Source: Verrucomicrobiota bacterium (GTDB lineage: Bacteria > Verrucomicrobiota > Verrucomicrobiia > Verrucomicrobiales > Verrucomicrobiaceae). From it: 45,725 nt of DNA. Each line of letters starts with the position of its first letter. The stretch's first letter is position 1. Position numbers and translations under genes: made by a program. The stretch is from NCBI GenBank assembly GCA_009885695.1, contig VFKE01000138.1, forward strand, positions 1 to 45,725, in the 5' to 3' direction. The notes under the pieces were generated by a model. The model saw only the letters and a list, made by a program, of their open reading frames with translations. It was not told the origin of the DNA and did not search any database. Shown here piece by piece: positions 40,536 through 45,725 of the stretch.

Positions 40536-41870
40536 ATGACCATGCCTGCCAGCCTCGACGACCTCTTCACGCTGCTGCGCTTCGCCAGCGTGTCCACCGA
40601 CTCCAAACACAACGCCGATACCCGCGCCGCCGCTGTCTGGCTGACGGACAAGCTCAAACGCATCGGCCTGGACGCCACGCTGCACGAGACAGCGCGGCAT
40701 CCGATTGTCATCGCCAAAAACAAACACCGCACGGGCCGTCGCATCGTTCTGCTCTATGGACACTATGATGTGCAGCCAGCGGAGCCTTTCAGCGAATGGC
40801 GCACCCCGCCGTTCGAGCCCACCATCGTGGGCGACCGCATCTGGTGCCGCGGCGCGACCGACAACAAGGGCCAGCTCATGGCGCATGTCGCCGGCCTGGA
40901 AAAAACCATGCGCGAGCACGGCGATCTGCCCGTGAACCTGATTTGCCTCTTTGAAGGCGAAGAAGAAATCGGCAGCCCAAATCTTAATCCATTTCTCCAA
41001 GCGCACCGCCACGATTTGAAATGCGACGTGGTCGCCATTTCCGACACCGGCATGGTCGCACCCGGCATCGGCACTTTTACCTACGGATTGCGGGGCGTCG
41101 CCTGCTGCGAAATCATCGCGCGCGGTCCCGCCATTGATCTGCACTCCGGCATCTGGGGCGGCGCCGTCGCCAATCCAGTGACAATGCTGGCGCGCCTCGT
41201 GGCCAGTTTTCATGACGCCGATGGCAAAGTGCAGGTCGGCGGATTCTACGACGACGTTCGCCCGCTCGCCGAGTGGGAGCGGGGTGAGTGGCAAAAGCTC
41301 GGTGAGACCGAAGCCGAAACCAGACAGATCACCGGTACGCCGGAACTGTTTGGAGAAAAAGGTTTCACCGAACTCGAACGACGATGGTCGCGTCCCACCG
41401 CGGAGGTCAACGGCATTAGCGGCGGCTGGCAGGGCGAGGGATCGAAGACCGTCATCGCCAAAGAATCATTCGTGAAATTCAGCTTCCGTCTGGTGCCCGA
41501 CCAGCATCCCGCAGATATCTTGAGAAAAGTAGAGGCCCATGTGAAGCAGCATCAGCCACCGGGCGTGAGATTTGAAGTGACGCTCGGGCACACTGGTTCT
41601 CCCTACTTGATGGATCCGCAGTCGCCGCTGGGCCTCGCCGCACAGAATGCGCTGAAGAAAACTTTTGGTGGCAGCCCTGCATTGATCCGCGAAGGCGGCA
41701 GCATCCCCATCGTGCAATCATTCAAGGACGTGCTGGGTGTGGACACCCTGTTGCTCGGACTCGCTCTGCCGGACTGTGCGGCGCACGCGCCCAATGAAAA
41801 CTTCCCCATGGCAAACTTTGATGCCGGCATCGCCCTGAATCAAAACCTGCTGGGCGAACTGGAAAAATGA
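40536..41870 (+). CDS. M20-family dipeptidase/metallopeptidase
   Basis: A 444-residue zinc peptidase. Metal ligands are in LLYGHYDVQPAEP, GATDNKGQLMAH, LFEGEEEIGSPNL, VAISDTGMVAPG and DCAAHAPNENFP. The lid/dimer domain is in the middle (DLHSGIWGGAVANPVTML). The order and length match M20 dipeptidases of the CNDP/PepV-like group that cut short peptides. The start is the ATG at 40536, 7 bases after the M50 stop. Cytoplasmic: no signal peptide. Confidence 0.92.
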   Translation: MTMPASLDDLFTLLRFASVSTDSKHNADTRAAAVWLTDKLKRIGLDATLHETARHPIVIAKNKHRTGRRIVLLYGHYDVQPAEPFSEWRTPPFEPTIVGDRIWCRGATDNKGQLMAHVAGLEKTMREHGDLPVNLICLFEGEEEIGSPNLNPFLQAHRHDLKCDVVAISDTGMVAPGIGTFTYGLRGVACCEIIARGPAIDLHSGIWGGAVANPVTMLARLVASFHDADGKVQVGGFYDDVRPLAEWERGEWQKLGETEAETRQITGTPELFGEKGFTELERRWSRPTAEVNGISGGWQGEGSKTVIAKESFVKFSFRLVPDQHPADILRKVEAHVKQHQPPGVRFEVTLGHTGSPYLMDPQSPLGLAAQNALKKTFGGSPALIREGGSIPIVQSFKDVLGVDTLLLGLALPDCAAHAPNENFPMANFDAGIALNQNLLGELEK

Positions 41871-42001
41871 TTTTCTTGCGGCTCCGCGCGCAACTTAATC
41901 CGGCACGAGCGGTTTGAGCAGCTTGTTCCAATCAACATCCAAGGGCAGCAAACCTGCGGATTGAAAGTTGGCGCTTAACTCACAAACCCAAACCGAATCA
42001 C

Positions 42002-42715
42002 ATGAAACCAAAACTGATCCTCCTCGCTGCAGCCTTCAGCTGTGGCATCGCACTGCTCAATGCCCAGGACGCTCCCAAACCCCCACAAGCTCGCGGCGGC
42101 AAAGACCGGCCCGGCGGTCCGGGCGGTGGCGGTGATCCAAAAGCTCGAATCGACGAGATGTTCAAAAAAATGGACACCAACAGCGACGGCAATGTCTCCA
42201 AAGATGAATTCCTTGAGTTTTCCAAAAAAGAAGCCGAAGCCCGTTTCAACAAGCTGGACGCCTCGGGCTCTGGTTCTGTCACCAAGGAGCAGCTCACGGA
42301 TGCCATGCGCCGCATGCATGGAGGTGAAGGCGGTCAGCGCCGCCCCGAAGGCTTCAAAAAGCCCGAAGGCACTGGCGGCGGAACACGCCAACGGCCTGGT
42401 GGCGAAAATAACACGCCCGAAGGCAATCCCCCGCCTCCGCCAGCGGAAGGCGGACAAAGAGGCCCGGGAAAACTGGGTGGTGGCGGCATCGGCGAAATCT
42501 TCCGCAAACTCCAGGAAAACGGCTCGGTGACGAAAGAAGAATTTTCCAAAATTTCCGAGGAACAGTACAAACGCATGGACACCAATGGTGACGGCAAGAT
42601 CACCAAGGAAGAGATGGAAGAACAACGGAAGAAAATGCGTGACCTGCGTGGCGGCCAAGATGGCCCCACACCACAACCCGGAGGCAGCAAACCGAAGCGT
42701 CCTGACGTAAACTGA
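42002..42715 (+). CDS. Secreted EF-hand protein
   Basis: A 237-residue exported protein with a signal peptide ending near residue 21 (LLAAAFSCGIALLNA). It has EF-hand loops DTNSDGNVSKDE, DASGSGSVTKEQ and DTNGDGKITKEE. The rest is low-complexity (G, P, K, R, E repeats such as GGPGGGGDP and PEGFKKPEGTGG). Such proteins are common in Planctomycetes and Verrucomicrobia and are presumed calcium-binding; role unknown. It ends 36 bases before a hairpin terminator. Confidence 0.88.
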   Translation: MKPKLILLAAAFSCGIALLNAQDAPKPPQARGGKDRPGGPGGGGDPKARIDEMFKKMDTNSDGNVSKDEFLEFSKKEAEARFNKLDASGSGSVTKEQLTDAMRRMHGGEGGQRRPEGFKKPEGTGGGTRQRPGGENNTPEGNPPPPPAEGGQRGPGKLGGGGIGEIFRKLQENGSVTKEEFSKISEEQYKRMDTNGDGKITKEEMEEQRKKMRDLRGGQDGPTPQPGGSKPKRPDVN

Positions 42716-42750
42716 TCACGTAACAGATCTCAAATAGCCAATAATTCAAG

Positions 42751-42780
42751 GCGATGCAGCTTCACGGCTGCATCGCATTC
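42751..42780 (+). terminator. Hairpin terminator of the EF-hand gene
   Basis: Perfect 10-bp stem (42751-42760 GCGATGCAGC with 42767-42776 GCTGCATCGC) around a 6-base loop, followed by ATTCTTTG. The T-run is weak but spacing after the stop codon (36 bases) is normal. Confidence 0.75.
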
Positions 42781-43040
42781 TTTGTCCGGACACAACGACT
42801 GATTCCATTTTCAAATTTACATCAGATAACAGCTCCAAAAATATTGTTTGTTTCCTCGTTGAGTCTAGAGCGGTTAAAAAAAATCGTACTTAACTATCAT
42901 TTTACGCGATGTCCAAAGCTTCAGCAAAAGCTGCTGGGTGAAAAGTCGCTCGAGCGGCGCTACGAGCTGCTGATCGCGGCGCTGGAGAAAGCGCGTTGCG
43001 AGTGAGTTTTGGAGTGCAGCCCGCAGCGCAAGAATCTTGC
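42781..43040. other. Gene-poor gap with repeat fragment and possible Lon-domain remnant
   Basis: AGAGCGGTTAAA at 42867-42878 matches the start of the dispersed repeat (copies A and B), but the rest of the repeat is absent. From about 42903 to 43005 a plus-strand frame encodes PKLQQKLLGEKSLERRYELL then IAALEKARCE and a stop. It looks like the C-terminal end of a Lon-type substrate-binding (LAN) domain. No start or upstream part is visible, so it is at most a remnant. Confidence 0.35.
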
Positions 43041-43946
43041 TTAGGAGTCTATCGCGTGGAGAGATCGATGCCAAGCAAGGTGAACCCGTGACGGCCAAAA
43101 GCGCTTGTCGGCAGGAAGGAAAATCTGCTTTCCCTCAAACTTTCTCAGCAGAAGGCTGTCTGTGCCGCTTTCATCAAAGCGCTCGTGTGCGACTGCGATC
43201 GTAAAATCGTCTCTAATGGACCATAGGCCCGCGTCGAAAAGCCAGTGAGCATTCTTGGACAATGCTACTCCGTTCGTGGGGTCGTTGTTTCGACTATCAG
43301 CAAACTTGTGAATGTGCGCGCCATCCACAATGGAACCCGAGTTAATTGTAAGAATACGATATCGTGTTAAAGCGCACGTGTAGTTATAGGCGCCCACAAC
43401 ATTGAGTCGAAAACGCTGTTCGCGGCCAGCGCGTGCCGCCGCCTCAAGTTCCAAGTCAGGCAACGCCTCCTGAATAACATTTTGGGACGGCATTTCGATG
43501 CCAATGAGGTTTGAAAGCGCGATGCGTTCAGCCGGTCGGAAGTAACGAGAAACAAGAAGTAGTTTGGCTTGTTCCCGGAAGGACTTGTCGTGCAAACAAG
43601 CAAGAAAGCTGCTGTTTAGGCGAGCGTGCGTGGCCAGCTTCTTGTCGACAGCTTGCTTTCCGTTCGAGTCGAAAGGCAACCAGAAACCACCGCTTTTTAG
43701 ATGGTAAAACGGCAAACGAATATCAGGCTTTTGCGTTCGTCGTGCGGCTACGACAGACCAGTAACCGGCAAATCGAAAGGCGAGTTCGCCAGTTAGCAAG
43801 AGCGCATCAGATTTCAGCGTTCCATCTTCGATCAGTTCGCAGACGAGTAGAAGTAGGAGTGGCTTGTGCGGCGCAGGATCGCCGCTCGCCTTATCAACCG
43901 CGAGTTTCGCAATTTTATTCAGCCAAAGCGTGCGCTGATCTTTCAT
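43041..43946 (-). CDS. HNH endonuclease with DNA sulfur-binding-like N-terminal domain
   Basis: A 301-residue nuclease. The N-terminal 120 residues contain PAPHKPLLLLLVCELIEDG, the most conserved phrase of the sulfur-binding domain (SBD) family first described in ScoMcrA and SprMcrA, which recognise phosphorothioate DNA. PFYHLKSGGFWLPF follows as in that family. The C-terminal third is an HNH_2-type nuclease: YTCALTRYRI, GAHIHKFADSRNNDPTNGVA and LSKNAHWLFDAG (residues 190-240; C191, H211, H213, N221, H234 likely metal or catalytic). The protein should be a type IV-like restriction enzyme. A SRA domain is absent. It follows the ORF6N gene by 7 bases. Confidence 0.75.
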   Translation of the reverse strand: MKDQRTLWLNKIAKLAVDKASGDPAPHKPLLLLLVCELIEDGTLKSDALLLTGELAFRFAGYWSVVAARRTQKPDIRLPFYHLKSGGFWLPFDSNGKQAVDKKLATHARLNSSFLACLHDKSFREQAKLLLVSRYFRPAERIALSNLIGIEMPSQNVIQEALPDLELEAAARAGREQRFRLNVVGAYNYTCALTRYRILTINSGSIVDGAHIHKFADSRNNDPTNGVALSKNAHWLFDAGLWSIRDDFTIAVAHERFDESGTDSLLLRKFEGKQIFLPADKRFWPSRVHLAWHRSLHAIDS

Positions 43947-43953
43947 GCTGAAA

Positions 43954-44457
43954 CTAGGGTTGGAACCCAATACGGCGTTTGGGTGGCGCTGGAGGAGGCG
44001 CCAGGAGCGGGACAAGCTTCTGGTAGATGTCGCGCAAGGCGGAATCGTGCAGCAAGAGTGTCTTGTCGACCTCGGCCAGACGCTTGAGGATGGTGGAATT
44101 CGTGAGAAGGTGTTCCCGCATTTCCACGAATGCACGGATCACATAAATGCTCATGGCGGTGGCGCGATCACTGGTAAGAATACTGGCGGCCATGAGCGCA
44201 CCGTGCTCGGTGAAAACACGTGGCAGCTTGGTGCGGCCACCCCGGGCTGGCTTTGATATCACATTTTGTGATATCAAAGCGTCCAGTTCTTCCCGGGTGA
44301 TGACAAAGGAAAAATCCACCGGGAAACGCCGCGAGTTGCGAGTGATCGCCTGATTGAATGCGGCTGTGGAAGTGCCGTAGATGGTCGCAAAATCGAAGTC
44401 GATCACAACGCGCTGATCGCGGATGGTAAGGATGCGAATGGCAGGTGCTTTCGTCAT
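43954..44457 (-). CDS. ORF6N-domain DNA-binding protein
   Basis: A 167-residue protein (start 44457, MTKAPAIRIL) with an N-terminal ORF6N domain: VVIDFDFATIYGTSTAAFNQ, ITRNSRRFPVDFSFVIT and LPRVFTEHGALMAASIL. ORF6N/KilA-N proteins occur in phages and in mobile or defence loci and bind DNA. After a helical segment (TILKRLAEVDKTLLLHDSAL), the tail is proline-rich (LLAPPPAPPKRR). The gene is the partner of the HNH gene downstream (7-base gap). Its role may be regulatory. Confidence 0.88.
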   Translation of the reverse strand: MTKAPAIRILTIRDQRVVIDFDFATIYGTSTAAFNQAITRNSRRFPVDFSFVITREELDALISQNVISKPARGGRTKLPRVFTEHGALMAASILTSDRATAMSIYVIRAFVEMREHLLTNSTILKRLAEVDKTLLLHDSALRDIYQKLVPLLAPPPAPPKRRIGFQP

Positions 44458-44498
44458 TGAGGTGGGTCGGTTGAGAAAGTGTGTGGACTTGGAGAGCT

Positions 44499-44705
44499 TC
44501 ATGGGATGATCAGGGCAATGGCGCGGGTCTGACGGCAGGAGCGCCGAGCCGCCAGCCAGTCGAGATCATCAAGAGTCTCTTCAGGCAGAGGCGACCGCGC
44601 ACCAAGGAACTGCCGCAGCCTGCGACGGTGCTCGAAGCTCTGCTGGATGGCTTCGTCTTCATTGAAGCGACGGGCGAGTTCTTGAGCGCGGGCGAGCAGA
44701 TTCAT
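44499..44705 (-). CDS. Small hypothetical protein upstream of the ORF6N gene
   Basis: A 68-residue helical, charged protein (MNLLARAQELARRFNEDEAI, LGARSPLPEETLDDLDWLAA). It could be a small partner of the ORF6N/HNH pair, from which it is separated by 41 bases. The open frame extends upstream to 44804, but the extra part covers the octad repeat. No family recognised; possibly spurious. Confidence 0.4.
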   Translation of the reverse strand: MNLLARAQELARRFNEDEAIQQSFEHRRRLRQFLGARSPLPEETLDDLDWLAARRSCRQTRAIALIIP

Positions 44706-44739
44706 CTGAATGAAGATGACAAGGAAGAGGCGGGAGTGC

Positions 44740-44820
44740 GAGTGGAATGATGGAGGAATGAATGCCATGGTTCCAGTGAGGTGTTGCGTTCTTGATTTCA
44801 TCATTCCAATCTTCCATTAT
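44740..44820. repeat. Second octad-periodic imperfect inverted repeat
   Basis: Left arm GGAATGAT, GGAGGAAT, GAATGCC (44744-44767) and right arm TCATTCCA, ATCTTCCA, TTATTCC (about 44799-44822) both have 8-base periodicity and are imperfectly complementary across about 30-45 bases. It resembles in design the octad repeat after dedA but with different bases. Confidence 0.45.
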
Positions 44821-44844
44821 TCCGCCGCTCTGCGGCTTTCCCCC

Positions 44845-45555
44845 ATGCACTTTCTCCTGACCAACGACGATGGCATTCACGCGCCGGGCCTGGCGGCGCT
44901 GGCGGCTGCGGTACGGATGCTGCCGGATGCACGGGTCACCATTGTGGCACCGGAGGAGGAGCGCTCCATGTGCGGACACCGGGTGACGACGCGGGAGCAG
45001 TTGATCGTCGAGCAGCTCGATGACGGGAGATACGGCGTCTCGGGCACGCCGGCGGATTGCGTGCGGGTGGCGTTGTTTGCGCTGGGAGTAAAACCGGATT
45101 TCGTCATCAGCGGAGTGAACGCGGGAGGCAACCTTGGACAAGACCTGCCGGTTTCCGGCACGGTGGCGGCGGCGCGGGAGGCGGCGTTTCACGGATTGCC
45201 CGCGGTGGCCCTGTCACATTATTTGATCAAAGACCTTCATGTGGACTGGGCGCGAGCTTCAGCCTGGTGTGCGGAAATCTTGATTGAGCTGATGAAGAAT
45301 TCTTTGGGCGACGGCGAATTCTGGAACGTGAATCTGCCACATCTGCCGCCTGGAGAAATATTACTGCCGGAGAGGGTGCTCAATTTGCCGAGCCGGGCTC
45401 CGATAGGCGTAAGCTACTCATGCAAGAGTGACTCGATGGAGCGGATGCTTTTGCAATACAACGCTTCCTATGCAGAACGTCCGGCCCCAGAGGGTTCGGA
45501 TGTGGCAGTATGTTTCGGCGGCCGCGTTTCCGTTTCGCGTCTCAGCATACTTTAG
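44845..45555 (+). CDS. surE: 5'/3'-nucleotidase SurE
   Basis: SurE is a nucleoside 5'-monophosphate phosphatase used in stress survival. The 236-residue product has the catalytic N-terminus FLLTNDDGIHAPGL (metal Asp pair), then VAPEEERSMCGHRVT, VSGTPADCVRVAL and SGVNAGGNLGQDLPVSGTVA (substrate and Asn ligands) at family positions. The start 44845 gives MHFLLTNDDG as in homologues; the upstream open frame through the octad repeat is unlikely to be translated. The C-terminus is slightly shorter than E. coli SurE (253). Confidence 0.95.
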   Translation: MHFLLTNDDGIHAPGLAALAAAVRMLPDARVTIVAPEEERSMCGHRVTTREQLIVEQLDDGRYGVSGTPADCVRVALFALGVKPDFVISGVNAGGNLGQDLPVSGTVAAAREAAFHGLPAVALSHYLIKDLHVDWARASAWCAEILIELMKNSLGDGEFWNVNLPHLPPGEILLPERVLNLPSRAPIGVSYSCKSDSMERMLLQYNASYAERPAPEGSDVAVCFGGRVSVSRLSIL

Positions 45556-45621
45556 GAAAACACTGATTAATCGCCAGATTGAGGTAGGGACGGCGCATTG
45601 AGTTGCGCCGCCCCTCCCACC

Positions 45622-45654
45622 GAACCGGACGGGCGGGTCTCCCGCATCCGGCTC
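45622..45654 (-). ncRNA. Group II intron domain V
   Basis: 33 bases with the conserved pairing GAGCCGGAT to GTCCGGTTC (one G-T), a two-base bulge and a distal GCGGG/CCCGC stem with a short loop. This is the catalytic hairpin characteristic of bacterial group II introns. Confidence 0.75.
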
Positions 45655-45659
45655 TCCAG

Positions 45660-45725
45660 TCAGTAGTTGGCTGCTATACGCAGACGGATGATTTCAAACT
45701 CGCGGGCGGCTTCCAGGTTGAAGAG
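45660..45725 (-). CDS. C-terminal end of an intron-encoded protein (partial)
   Basis: Twenty-one residues (EAAREFEIIRLRIAANY at the end, then TGA at 45662-45660) finish 5 bases before domain V. The position fits an intron-encoded reverse transcriptase/maturase that ends at the boundary of domain IV. Too little is present to assign a family from the protein itself. Confidence 0.45.
   Translation of the reverse strand, partial: LFNLEAAREFEIIRLRIAANY

Larger units (their letters stand above)
45578..45725 (-). mobile_element. 3' end of a group II intron (cut by window edge)
   Basis: Read on the minus strand, a domain V (45622-45654) is followed by a domain VI stem (about 45586-45616: GGGGCGGCGCA paired with TGCGCCGTCCC). 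A likely 3' end CCTACCTCAAT is near 45578. The intron thus ends about 23 bases after the surE stop, antisense to surE. The remaining intron, including most of its reverse-transcriptase gene, lies beyond the window. Confidence 0.7.

Overview
The window reads as chromosome from a GC-rich Gram-negative bacterium, most likely Verrucomicrobiota (Prosthecobacter/Verrucomicrobium-like). The inference rests on gene content: an Mla-type lipid transport operon, Tat and lipoprotein signals (outer membrane), a cluster of five class-III-signal prepilins with a GspE/PilB ATPase, a GxxExxY gene, MGDG-synthase-like glycosyltransferase, EF-hand secreted protein, and dispersed intergenic repeats. Few genes have a clear Shine-Dalgarno. 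No rRNA, tRNA or CRISPR array was seen.

Layout. 1-154: tail of an ISL3-type IS cut by the window edge. 155-2740: mostly empty DNA, a SerB-like HAD phosphatase and two membrane proteins. 2858-5429 (minus): fdhD-mobA (molybdenum cofactor/formate dehydrogenase maturation) and an MBL-fold exonuclease-like protein. 5530-8179: a lipoprotein with a textbook terminator, then a STAS protein and a GAF-SpoIIE phosphatase (partner-switch signalling). 8246-10613: grpE, two small ORFs, dnaJ. 10614-13444: a dispersed repeat and the mlaE-mlaF-mlaD operon. 13512-14552: PIN/TRAM protein. 14698-16511 (minus): DUF1579-like lipoprotein, SRPBCC protein and a broken SRPBCC/VOC gene pair that looks fused by a deletion. 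16640-16850: a second copy of the dispersed repeat.

16861-24542 (minus) is the most distinctive part: five prepilin-like genes, a GspE/PilB-type ATPase, a stand-alone receiver and a hybrid histidine kinase, all on one strand with short gaps. Hairpins flank the second pilin gene and a near-consensus promoter lies upstream of the first. It looks like a self-contained pilus/pseudopilus assembly-plus-control module without its own platform protein, secretin or prepilin peptidase. An intact IS630 element (24779-25904) and a 5'-truncated ISL3 element lie immediately upstream.

26967-30377: MGDG-synthase-like glycosyltransferase, HAD phosphatase, DedA protein, Tat-exported phosphoesterase. 30391-30805: a GxxExxY pseudogene with flanking inverted repeats and a separate 83-bp inverted-repeat element. 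30907-33480 (minus): pabA/trpG, a TPR-AAA+ ATPase and a DUF5684-like membrane protein. 33644-36349: OstA-like protein, then an ExbB-ExbD-membrane protein-zinc ribbon cluster. 36360-38867: a membrane protein, compact nagA, and folA carrying a heptanucleotide repeat. 39124-39877: 750 bp without a gene but with a promoter followed by three hairpins (candidate small RNA or leader) before a site-2 protease. Then an M20 peptidase and an EF-hand protein. 43041-44705 (minus): a small defence-like island (DNA sulfur-binding-like HNH nuclease, ORF6N protein, small ORF). 44845-45555: surE. 45578-45725 (minus): the 3' end of a group II intron, running off the window.
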